Source: Pediococcus cellicola (GTDB lineage Bacteria > Bacillota > Bacilli > Lactobacillales > Lactobacillaceae). Taken from it: a stretch of DNA of 63,949 nucleotides. The translations under genes were made by a program, and so were the position numbers. This document shows positions 1 through 7,865 of the stretch, piece after piece. How positions within the stretch are numbered: position 1 is the stretch's first letter; every line of letters begins with the position of its first letter. The stretch covers positions 1 through 63,949 of the forward strand of contig NZ_JQBR01000011.1 in assembly GCF_001438655.1 (NCBI RefSeq), in the 5' to 3' direction. The notes beneath the pieces are model-generated. The model was not told the DNA's origin. It made no database searches and saw nothing but the letters and a program-made list of their open reading frames with translations.

Positions 1-48
1 TTCATCTGACAACCACAAAGGGATTATCGCACACCTAAGATTGTGTTT

Positions 49-76
49 AGAAGAACTGCTTTTTTAGTTCTTTTTA
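49..76 (+). terminator. Possible terminator of a gene upstream of the window
   Basis: A 7-bp stem (AAGAACT at 51-57 with AGTTCTT at 66-72) is followed by a short T run. It lies before the ABC exporter pair and probably ends a transcript that starts outside the window. The stem is short, so the call is tentative. Confidence 0.45.
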
Positions 77-299
77 ACTGAGTAAACGTCAAATGGGATG
101 CCTTAAGAAGCCGGTTCAAATCTTTGCATGCCTTTTATGTAAGTGCTATCATACGTTGTTAGATTTTGAACAATTATTTCTAAAGAAGTATCAAAAAAAC
201 ATATTTTATGACGAATGATGGGATACATAACTTAAGCGAATTAGCGCCGGATTCGATGATTGTTTTATTTATTCACTAAAAGCAACTGAGGAAAGGAAC

Positions 300-2045
300 G
301 TGAGGAAAATGATCAAACGTTTAGGGCATTCCGTGCGGGAATATAAAAAGGATGCGTTTCTTTCGCCACTACTTGTGGCACTTGAGACCTTTATTGAAAC
401 ATTTATCCCTTATTTAATGGCCAACATTATTGATAAGGGAATCATTCCGGGTAATCTTGGCTACATTGAAAGGTTAGGCGGAGCTATGTTAGTTGGCGCG
501 TTTATTTCTTTAGCCGGTGGTGCCGGTGCGAGTTGGTATTCGAGTACGGCTAGTGCGGGTTTTGCCAAAAATTTACGGCATGATTTGTATTATCATATTC
601 AAGATTTTTCGTTCGAAGACTACGATCACTTTTCGACCTCCAGTATTGTGGTTCGTTTGACAACTGACATTATGAATATTCAACAGGCGTTTCAAATGTT
701 AATTCGAGCGGCTGCCAGAGCGCCACTTATGCTGATTTTTTCAATCACCATGGCTTTTACCGTTGATTCGGAAATGGCGTTGGTGTTTGTAGTGGCGGTG
801 CCCGTCATGTCTATTGGTCTAGCACTTATTATTGCTACCGGGCGAGCGCTGTTCAAGAAAGTGTACCAACGTTATGATGGTTTGAATCGGGTGGTACGAG
901 AAAACTTACGGGGCATTCGAGTCGTCAAGACCTATGATCGGGCTGATGTTGAAAATGAAAAAGAAGCTCAAGCGTCGACCAATATTTACGCTGTCTTTAA
1001 CAAAGCGGAACGCATTCTCCAATTAAATAGTCCAATTATGCAATTGGTTATGTATGGGACTTTGCTATTTCTGGCGTGGTTCGGTTCAAAAAGAATTGTG
1101 GCTGGACAAATGCAACCAGGACAGCTAATTAGTTTGTTAGCATATGCAATGTCTGTATTGATGAGTTTGAATATGTTGTCTAATATTTTCAACCAAATGA
1201 CCATTTCATTAGCGTCTGCTCAACGAATTGATGAAGTTTTGACTTATAACAGTACATTAACTACCCCAAAAGACGCGCTAAAAGTTGTTCCTGATGGCGA
1301 AATTGAATTTGAAAACGTTAATTTTGGTTATGCTGATGATCATGTGATGCGTCTACATGACATTAATTTGCACATTAAGTCAGGAGAAACAATTGGGATT
1401 GTCGGAGAAACGGGTAGTGGCAAGAGTACGTTGGTACAGCTCATTCCACGACTATACGATGCTAACAGTGGCGTTGTAAAAGTGGGTGGACAAAATGTCT
1501 GTTACTACGATATTCGCACGTTGCGTGATAAGGTCTCAATGGTGCTGCAGCAAAATGTCTTGTTCTCCGGAACCGTAGCAGAAAATTTGCGATGGGGCGA
1601 TGAACATGCTACCGACGCACAACTGGTGCACGCAGCTAAATTAGCTCAGGCGGATGCGTTTATTCGTAAGTTACCTCAGGGCTATGACACGTACATCGAA
1701 CAAGGCGGTAGTAATGTTTCTGGTGGACAAAAGCAACGGTTGACCATTGCGCGCGCTTTACTAAAAAATCCTCAAATTTTAATTTTAGATGATTCGACAA
1801 GTGCCGTTGATACGCATACAGACAGTTTGATTCAAAAAGCTTTTCATGACGAATTACCGAACATGACGAAGCTAATCATTGCACAACGCATCACTTCTGT
1901 ACAAAACGCAGACCGAATTGTTGTGCTGCAAGATGGCAGGATCGAAGGTGTTGGGACACATGCGGAGCTGTTAGCTTCCGATGCTATTTATCAAGATATT
2001 TACAATTCCCAAATTAAGGGAGGCGATTCAAATGCAAAGAGCTAG
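300..2045 (+). CDS. ABC exporter half-transporter, subunit 1 of a heterodimer
   Basis: 581-residue fusion of a six-helix type IV exporter membrane domain (about residues 15-310) and a C-terminal nucleotide-binding domain. The ATPase part shows Walker A GETGSGKST, the ABC signature VSGGQ, and a Walker B ending ILILDDSTSAVD. The residue that is normally the catalytic glutamate is aspartate, which is typical of the subunit contributing the degenerate site in heterodimeric exporters such as BmrC/LmrC/EfrA. The next gene overlaps it by 14 bases and supplies the partner, so the pair should act together at the membrane as a drug or lipid exporter; the substrate cannot be read from sequence. The GTG start at 300 is served by GAGG at 288-291; an in-frame ATG at 309 is the alternative. 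Confidence 0.9.
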   Translation: MRKMIKRLGHSVREYKKDAFLSPLLVALETFIETFIPYLMANIIDKGIIPGNLGYIERLGGAMLVGAFISLAGGAGASWYSSTASAGFAKNLRHDLYYHIQDFSFEDYDHFSTSSIVVRLTTDIMNIQQAFQMLIRAAARAPLMLIFSITMAFTVDSEMALVFVVAVPVMSIGLALIIATGRALFKKVYQRYDGLNRVVRENLRGIRVVKTYDRADVENEKEAQASTNIYAVFNKAERILQLNSPIMQLVMYGTLLFLAWFGSKRIVAGQMQPGQLISLLAYAMSVLMSLNMLSNIFNQMTISLASAQRIDEVLTYNSTLTTPKDALKVVPDGEIEFENVNFGYADDHVMRLHDINLHIKSGETIGIVGETGSGKSTLVQLIPRLYDANSGVVKVGGQNVCYYDIRTLRDKVSMVLQQNVLFSGTVAENLRWGDEHATDAQLVHAAKLAQADAFIRKLPQGYDTYIEQGGSNVSGGQKQRLTIARALLKNPQILILDDSTSAVDTHTDSLIQKAFHDELPNMTKLIIAQRITSVQNADRIVVLQDGRIEGVGTHAELLASDAIYQDIYNSQIKGGDSNAKS

Positions 2046-3927
2046 AGTAGCCGGACGTGCGAAGTTAAATGGGTCAGCTTGGAAAATTATGTGGCGGCTT
2101 TTAAAATACATTTTACAAAAAAGTCATTTCGCGCTCTTTATTGCCTTTTTCTCTGTGATTGTTTCCGCAGGGGCTGCAGTGATTGGAACTTTGTTTATCC
2201 AACGTTTAATTGATGACTACATCATGCCTTTGGCGAAAGCCGCCAATCCAAATTTTACACCGTTATGGCATATGATTATGTTGATGGGCGGCATCTATCT
2301 GTTAGGGGTCATTGGCACTTTATTGTACTCACAGATTATGATTATGACGGGGCAAAAATTACAAAAACGAATTCGCGATGACATGTTTTCTCATATGCAG
2401 AAACTGCCTTTGAGTTACTTTGACTCTAATGACTATGGGGATATTATGAGTCGTTATACAAATGATGTGGATACGCTACGCCAAATGATTGAACAAAGTT
2501 TTCCCATGTTCATTAACGCCATTTTTAATATTGTGTTTACCTTAGTTGCGATGATTAGCCTGAGTCCTTTTCTAACCATTGTGAGTTTGGTCGTGTTTGC
2601 CCTAAGTATCCTTGTGGTGCGCAAATTAAGTTCCAAAAGTAGTCAGTATTTCCGATTACAACAAAAATCATTGGGGAACATTGACGGTTATATTGAAGAA
2701 ATGCTGAACGGTCAAAAAGTCATTAAGGTCTTTTCACATGAAGCACAGGCTAAAGCGGGATTTGATGTGCGTAATGAGGAGTTACGAAAAGATGCGAGTT
2801 TGGCAAATGGCTTATCAACCATGCTTTTTCCAATTATGGGAAATGTTGGGAATATTTTGTACGTGCTAATTGCCGTGATTGGTGGCTATTTTGCCGTGAA
2901 TCAGATTACACCTATCACGTTGGGTGAGATTGCGGCTTTCTTGCAGTTGAGTCGCTCGTTTAGTCAGCCTATTGCTCAGATTACGATGCAATTAAATGCT
3001 ATTATTATGGGACTGGCAGGCGCACAACGCATGTTTCAGCTATTTGATGAACCAGTTGAACAGGATTCTGGTAACACCACCTTGGTTTATGTCACCCAAA
3101 ATGATCATGGTGAACTGAAAGAAACTAGCGAACGAACCGATCAGTGGGCGTGGAAGACGGTTACCGATGAAGGACATACTCAATTAACACCAGTGTTAGG
3201 CCACATTATTTTTGAGGATGTCAGCTTTAGTTATGATGGCAAGAAAACTGTTTTGCACCACATTTCCTTGGAAGCTAAGCCAGGTCAAAAAATGGCTTTT
3301 GTGGGCGCAACTGGGGCTGGCAAGACTACGATTACTAATATGTTGAACCGATTTTATGATATTGAAAGTGGCAAGATCACTTATGATGGCATTGATATTA
3401 AGCAAATTCGTAAGGCTAGTCTGCGCTTGTCGATGGGGATTGTCTTGCAAGAGACCACTTTGTTTACAGCTTCAATTCGTGACAATATTCGTTATGGCCG
3501 GCTAAATGCAACTGATGAAGAAGTGGTAGCAGCAGCTAAATTAGCGAATGCAGACGGCTTTATTCGAAACTTGCCAAACGGCTATGATACGGTGATTGAT
3601 GGCTCTGGATCGGATCTTTCTCAAGGCCAGCGGCAACTATTATCCATTGCCCGCGCAGCAATTGCTGATCCGCCAACAATGATTATGGATGAGGCAACCT
3701 CCAGTATTGATACGCGAACAGAGCGTCTTGTACAAACAGGAATGGATAATTTGATGCAGGATCGCACAACGTTCGTCATTGCCCACCGCTTATCAACAGT
3801 GCATAATTCAGATGTTATTTTAGTGATCGATGATGGTCGCGTTGTGGCGGCAGGGACACATGAATCGTTAATGGCACAAAAGGGTGAGTATTATGAATTG
3901 TATACGGGTAAAACAGCTTTAGCCTAA
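2032..3927 (+). CDS. ABC exporter half-transporter, subunit 2 of a heterodimer
   Basis: 631 residues from the ATG at 2032, chosen because AAGGGAGG at 2016-2023 precedes it; the open frame extends upstream to 1981 inside the previous gene. It has a six-helix exporter domain, a charged linker of about 50 residues between membrane and ATPase parts, then Walker A GATGAGKTT and Walker B TMIMDEATSSID with the catalytic glutamate. Its signature is LSQGQ instead of LSGGQ. In a heterodimer the degenerate site pairs this altered signature with the aspartate Walker B of subunit 1, while the other site is canonical. This complementarity is strong evidence that the two half-transporters work together, as in LmrCD, BmrCD and EfrAB. 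Confidence 0.92.
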   Translation: MQRARVAGRAKLNGSAWKIMWRLLKYILQKSHFALFIAFFSVIVSAGAAVIGTLFIQRLIDDYIMPLAKAANPNFTPLWHMIMLMGGIYLLGVIGTLLYSQIMIMTGQKLQKRIRDDMFSHMQKLPLSYFDSNDYGDIMSRYTNDVDTLRQMIEQSFPMFINAIFNIVFTLVAMISLSPFLTIVSLVVFALSILVVRKLSSKSSQYFRLQQKSLGNIDGYIEEMLNGQKVIKVFSHEAQAKAGFDVRNEELRKDASLANGLSTMLFPIMGNVGNILYVLIAVIGGYFAVNQITPITLGEIAAFLQLSRSFSQPIAQITMQLNAIIMGLAGAQRMFQLFDEPVEQDSGNTTLVYVTQNDHGELKETSERTDQWAWKTVTDEGHTQLTPVLGHIIFEDVSFSYDGKKTVLHHISLEAKPGQKMAFVGATGAGKTTITNMLNRFYDIESGKITYDGIDIKQIRKASLRLSMGIVLQETTLFTASIRDNIRYGRLNATDEEVVAAAKLANADGFIRNLPNGYDTVIDGSGSDLSQGQRQLLSIARAAIADPPTMIMDEATSSIDTRTERLVQTGMDNLMQDRTTFVIAHRLSTVHNSDVILVIDDGRVVAAGTHESLMAQKGEYYELYTGKTALA

Positions 3928-4012
3928 AGTTTTTAGGGCTATTAATGGGCACTACAGTGTTTGCATGCTAAAATAGACTTTGAGATTAAATTTGGAGAAG
4001 AGTGTGTAAACC

Positions 4013-4336
4013 ATGATACAAATTCCACAAGATATGACAGAAGTCAAAGTGAAAATTGCCCAGCTTGAAGAACTCGGACATAAAAGTGATGAAAAACAGG
4101 TAATTTTTGATGCTATTCAGGATAACGCACAAGCCCTTTTGGATGAGCAATTGGAAGGACACTATTATTCCTGTAAATTAGACGGGGATACCATTACCGT
4201 GTTCGATGTCATTCAAAAGCCACTGGGGATAATCAGATCCCAAGGAACTAATTTTGAAGCGGATTTTCGAAAAAATGCGCAAAACATGTTGATTGATATT
4301 GATAACAAGATGCAGAAAATTATTGACCAACGTTAA
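4013..4336 (+). CDS. Small hypothetical protein
   Basis: 107 residues, acidic, with no signal peptide or membrane segment, so probably cytoplasmic. The N-terminal third looks helical and the middle looks like beta strands. I do not recognise the family. A GGAG motif lies upstream of the ATG and the gene sits 15 bases before a HAD phosphatase gene, so the two are probably co-transcribed. Normal codon use and clear spacing support it as a real gene. Confidence 0.7.
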   Translation: MIQIPQDMTEVKVKIAQLEELGHKSDEKQVIFDAIQDNAQALLDEQLEGHYYSCKLDGDTITVFDVIQKPLGIIRSQGTNFEADFRKNAQNMLIDIDNKMQKIIDQR

Positions 4337-4351
4337 ATTAAGGAGTTTTAG

Positions 4352-5173
4352 ATGACGATTAAACTTATTGCGAGTGATATTGATGGCACCTTCTTAGATG
4401 ATCACCATGAATTTGATCATCACCGTTTTCAGGCTCAATTAGATGAAATGAACCGTCGTGGCATTCACTTTGTGGTGTCAAGCGGTAATCAGTATTTGCA
4501 CTGTACGAAAGTTATGGAGAATATTCATGGCGATTTAACGTATGTCACGGAAGATGGCGGCCTGATTGTGGAGCAGGGAAAAATTTTGGATGCCAGTGCT
4601 ATCGCAACAGAATTGTGGCAATCGGTTGTCAGCAGTGTTTATCAAAAGCCCGTCTTGAAAGATGCGGTCGTTATTTTATCTGGTTTAGACGCGGCATACA
4701 CAAATATCACACCTAAAAGTGACTTATGGGCACGAACAAGTTACTTTTACGAAGCGTTACGTCCGGTCTCGGCCTTTTCCCAAGTTGCTAGCGATATCTA
4801 CAAGGTCGATGTGAATTGGCCTGGTTTAACGGATGTACGAGATAAGCATGCCGAATTGGTAAGCGAATTTGGTGACCAACTTAATGAGGTGATGAGTGGT
4901 TACGGCGGCATTGATATTATTAGACCACATGTGACCAAGGCCTATGGTTTAAAACAGTTGCAGCGTCTTTGGGGAATTTCAATGGACGAAACGATGGCCT
5001 TTGGAGATAATCAGAATGATGCGGCCATGTTAAGGGATGCTAAATATGGCTATGCCATGAAAAATGCAGCTCCAGAGGCTAAGGCAGCCACGTCATTAGT
5101 GACACCGCTAGATAATAACCATGACGGTGTGTTAGATATGATTGACCGCGTTTTATTAGATCGCTTAAATTAA
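4352..5173 (+). CDS. HAD-superfamily Cof-type sugar-phosphate phosphatase
   Basis: 273 residues. Motif I is DIDGTFLDD near the N-terminus, with the nucleophile Asp and the general acid Asp two residues later. Motif IV is FGDNQNDAAML near residue 215, typical of Cof/YidA/YxeH type IIB phosphatases with a C2 cap. The family dephosphorylates small sugar phosphates or flavin precursors in the cytoplasm; the substrate here is unknown. AAGGAG precedes the ATG by a short spacer, and a strong terminator follows the stop. Confidence 0.88.
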   Translation: MTIKLIASDIDGTFLDDHHEFDHHRFQAQLDEMNRRGIHFVVSSGNQYLHCTKVMENIHGDLTYVTEDGGLIVEQGKILDASAIATELWQSVVSSVYQKPVLKDAVVILSGLDAAYTNITPKSDLWARTSYFYEALRPVSAFSQVASDIYKVDVNWPGLTDVRDKHAELVSEFGDQLNEVMSGYGGIDIIRPHVTKAYGLKQLQRLWGISMDETMAFGDNQNDAAMLRDAKYGYAMKNAAPEAKAATSLVTPLDNNHDGVLDMIDRVLLDRLN

Positions 5174-5218
5174 CGGTGCTTAATAAGATATGTCTACTCA
5201 ATTTAAATGTTAAAGTTT

Positions 5219-5266
5219 AGCTTCGTTTCAAAATCATTTTGATGGATTTGAAACGAAGCTTTTTTG
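5219..5266 (+). terminator. Rho-independent terminator after the HAD phosphatase
   Basis: A 14-bp perfect stem (5219-5232 with 5247-5260) is followed by six T residues. It ends the transcript of the ABC pair, the small protein and the HAD gene. Confidence 0.9.
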
Positions 5267-5277
5267 TTGCACTTAAA

Positions 5278-5306
5278 TTGGTAATTCAAAATCAAACGTT
5301 TATATT
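5278..5306 (+). promoter_or_regulatory. Candidate promoter of the glycosyltransferase gene
   Basis: TTGGTA at 5278 and TATATT at 5301 are separated by 17 bases. This would give a leader of about 180 bases before the ATG at 5496. The -35 match is weak. Confidence 0.45.
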
Positions 5307-5495
5307 AAATTGAAATTATAAAAATCATAAGCATAACGTTTGAATCGAAATGATCAGCGTGTTAAGCTACAAGCGTTAACCCCTAAATATTGGGATAACG
5401 TGAGTGCAACTGGAAAAAGCACTTATCGTGTATGCCATATAAGGTCGTTTTCCTATCAAATACGAATTCACTTTGAACGTAAAAGAGGGATGAAG

Positions 5496-6590
5496 ATGAA
5501 GATTTTAGTCTGCACAGAGAATTATTTAATGGATGGATTGAAACGGGCGACGACGGTGGTGGCTAATGAACTGGCTACACAAATTGAGGTGAATTATTAT
5601 AGCCTGGCGGATATTGAACCCTATTTCGAGTTGAAGGCACCCTTAATTGTGGCGAAACACCCGATTGATTCCGGTGGAAAAAGCTTTCGTGGTGCGAAAC
5701 CACTGCTGAAATTTAAAACTCAAATTGAAGATCTGGCGACAACTTTAAAAAGCGGTAAGTATGATGTGGCCATTTTTACGGCGGGATTACTTACAAGTTT
5801 TACACCCGAAATAAAGCGTTTGGTTCCGGATGTGCGCGTGATTGCTTGGATGCATAATAATGCGGATACCTATCTCAATAATTATTATGTACAAATGAAA
5901 CAGGAATTTTGCCAGGGCTTACGAAGTGCTGATCTTGTGGTGACACTGACAGAACAAGATTTGAAGAGCTTTAGCGCATTCAATTCGCGAACGCTCAAAG
6001 TTCATAATCCCTTAACTTTGAAGACGACTGGAAAAGCCAACTTAGAAAACCACATCCTTAACTTTACGGGCCGCATCGATATTGAACAGAAAGGTATCGA
6101 TTTGCTGCTTGCATTAGCTAAAGACCTTCCTGACAATTGGAAACTCTCAATTGCCGGTGGCGGAAAACCAGAAGCAATGAAAAAATTTCGAGCGCTGATT
6201 AAAAAATATGGTGTGGAAAATAAAATTATATATCAAGGTCATTTAAATAACCAAGAGTTAAAAGAGAACTATCAAAATGCGTCAATTTTCGTCATGACAT
6301 CACGGTGGGAAGGACTACCGCTTGTCGTTGGTGAGGCCATGAGTCAAGGTCTCCCAATTGTAGCGATGTACAATACGGGGGTTGATGAATATTTGGCGCA
6401 TGGAAAATATGGCGTTCTTCTTCAAAACCACCGTTTGTCGGACTTTCAAAAAGCCCTTAAACCTCTATTACACAGTGTGAAAGAACGACAAAAATATGCT
6501 GAATTATCGTTAAAACGTGCCCGTGATTTCGAGTTGACGAAAATCACGAATCAATGGCTTCACTTATTGAACAAGGTGCAAACGTCATAG
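5496..6590 (+). CDS. Glycosyltransferase family 4, GT-B fold
   Basis: 364 residues from the ATG at 5496. AGAGGG at 5484-5489 lies six bases upstream; it abuts the ATG at 5490 and so favours the second one. The open frame reaches back to 5340, but that part reads like leader sequence. The C-terminal half has the GT4 nucleotide-sugar-binding pattern: a TGR segment, a GGG loop, and TSRWEGLPLVVGEAM followed by GLPIVA. No membrane helix is visible, so it is probably a cytoplasmic enzyme acting on a lipid-linked or protein acceptor at the inner membrane face. Donor and acceptor sugars are not predictable. It stands alone between a terminator and a tRNA gene. Confidence 0.87.
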   Translation: MKILVCTENYLMDGLKRATTVVANELATQIEVNYYSLADIEPYFELKAPLIVAKHPIDSGGKSFRGAKPLLKFKTQIEDLATTLKSGKYDVAIFTAGLLTSFTPEIKRLVPDVRVIAWMHNNADTYLNNYYVQMKQEFCQGLRSADLVVTLTEQDLKSFSAFNSRTLKVHNPLTLKTTGKANLENHILNFTGRIDIEQKGIDLLLALAKDLPDNWKLSIAGGGKPEAMKKFRALIKKYGVENKIIYQGHLNNQELKENYQNASIFVMTSRWEGLPLVVGEAMSQGLPIVAMYNTGVDEYLAHGKYGVLLQNHRLSDFQKALKPLLHSVKERQKYAELSLKRARDFELTKITNQWLHLLNKVQTS

Positions 6591-6597
6591 TTGTAAA

Positions 6598-6626
6598 TTG
6601 TTCAGGATTCAAAAGATAGGTACAAT
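6598..6626 (+). promoter_or_regulatory. Candidate promoter of tRNA-Arg
   Basis: TTGTTC at 6598 and TACAAT at 6621 with a 17-base spacer. Transcription would begin near 6633, giving a 5' leader of about 75 bases that RNase P would remove. Confidence 0.55.
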
Positions 6627-6708
6627 TTGAGGAAGCTGTCTTTGCTACAGACCGACGCAAAACTTTAGGTTGAATTTTGACTTGAAGTTCATTAGAATTG
6701 TAATGAAG

Positions 6709-6780
6709 GCGTCGGTAGTGTAATGGATAGCACATGAGATTTCGGTCCTCATGATCGGGGTTCGATTCCCCGCTGACGCA
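6709..6780 (+). tRNA. tRNA-Arg (anticodon UCG)
   Basis: A 72-base cloverleaf. The acceptor stem GCGTCGG pairs with CTGACGC (one G-T). It has a D arm and a T arm CGGGG-TTCGATT-CCCCG with a perfect stem. The anticodon loop TTTCGGT places TCG at 34-36, reading CGA. The last anticodon-stem pair (31-39) is an A-C mismatch. CCA is not encoded. A terminator hairpin follows directly. Confidence 0.88.
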
Positions 6781-6794
6781 TAAGGATAGCATTT

Positions 6795-6825
6795 AAAAAG
6801 CACAGGTCATGGCCTGTGCTTTTTT
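6795..6825. terminator. Bidirectional terminator
   Basis: AGCACAGG at 6799-6806 pairs with CCTGTGCT at 6813-6820, flanked by A5 on the left and T6 on the right. It serves the tRNA on the plus strand and the converging coiled-coil gene on the minus strand. Confidence 0.85.
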
Positions 6826-7377
6826 CTAATTTTGTGAACTAGTATGACTAGCAGAGCTTTTGGAAGAACTGGCATGGCTGTCTGTTTTGCTACTTGAGCT
6901 TGTTTTATCTTGAGTGCGAGAACTAACCTTGGCCGCCTCACTTGATATTTTTTGAGCATCAGTGGCATTTTGTTTAGCAGCTTTGGATACGGAACTAGCG
7001 TATTTAGCTGTTTTTTCTTGTTCTTGTTTCAAAGAATCTGCAATCTTACTATTGGCTGCTTTTTCTTGTGCCAAGGATGCGCGCGCTTTACTAATTGAAT
7101 TGCGTGCTCGAAAAATTGAGGAGGACTGCGCGTTTGATCGGTTCTTGGCACGCAAACTGGATTCAAACTTATCGATGGACGCGGATTCTGCTCTTTTTTC
7201 TTTACGTGAGCTGGCGGCGCTGATAGTTAGGTTGTTGGTCGGTGGTTTCATACGGGAATGACTGACATAGACAAATGTCGTGGTAGCAATGAAAAGTAGG
7301 ACAACCAATACCCAGGGAATCGCCCGCATGAGTAGCCGTTTGTGATGTTTGCTGAATCGAGAATGCTCTTGTGGCAT
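6826..7377 (-). CDS. Membrane-anchored Ser/Ala/Lys-rich coiled-coil protein
   Basis: 183 residues. A basic N-terminus is followed by one hydrophobic helix (about residues 18-40), which should act as an uncleaved signal anchor. The remainder is low-complexity and rich in Ser, Ala, Lys and Gln, with long helical coiled-coil stretches (about 60-150) and a Ser/His-rich tail. The topology predicts an extracellular or wall-embedded rod. AAGGAGG lies 12 bases before the ATG. I do not recognise a family; similar short SA-rich proteins occur in lactobacilli without assigned function. It converges on tRNA-Arg and diverges from the large protease gene. Confidence 0.72.
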   Translation of the reverse strand: MPQEHSRFSKHHKRLLMRAIPWVLVVLLFIATTTFVYVSHSRMKPPTNNLTISAASSRKEKRAESASIDKFESSLRAKNRSNAQSSSIFRARNSISKARASLAQEKAANSKIADSLKQEQEKTAKYASSVSKAAKQNATDAQKISSEAAKVSSRTQDKTSSSSKTDSHASSSKSSASHTSSQN

Positions 7378-7865
7378 GACTGCTATGTTCCTCCTTTTAA
7401 ATTCAAATTGTTACCTTGATTATAACCGATTTTTGTTTAAGTGGTGTTAAATCAAGTAATTGGAAAATTTGGTGTATTAAGATAAGGGAGGGTAAATAAT
7501 TAGTATATGTCAGGTAGCCGTCTTGTTATTTTTTATGTTTATTCCTTTTCATTAAACAATGAAATAACTGCTATTTTTTTTGCTCTAAATTTCCGTCAAA
7601 TATTAAAAAGGTTTACAGGAAAAAGTCAAACATGTAACTAATGGTAGCCTGTAAAATTTTATACTGTTAATAATTTGCCTGCATGCTTTGTCCACCAAGC
7701 TTTTAAAATTCCCTATAAAATACAACGTGTACTTTAATATACTATTAATGAAAAATACATGATTAAATCCTTAATTGACAAGTATACGACGTATTGATAT
7801 CATTCAACTAATCTAAATTTAATTTTCATTTAATTTTATGAGGATATTATTAGGGAGGCGTTTTT
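7378..7865. other. Intergenic region between divergent surface-protein genes
   Basis: 488 AT-rich bases with no supported ORF. It holds the ribosome binding site of the coiled-coil gene at its left end and a near-consensus promoter for the protease at 7775-7803. No clear operator was recognised. Confidence 0.6.
7775..7803 (+). promoter_or_regulatory. Promoter of the S8 protease gene
   Basis: A perfect TTGACA at 7775-7780, a 17-base spacer and TATCAT at 7798-7803 form a strong sigma-A type promoter about 60 bases before the ATG. AGGGAGG precedes the start codon. Confidence 0.75.

Noticed and set aside
5340-5495. N-terminal extension of the GT4 glycosyltransferase
   Set aside because: AGAGGG supports the ATG at 5496, and the upstream residues do not resemble a GT-B N-terminus.
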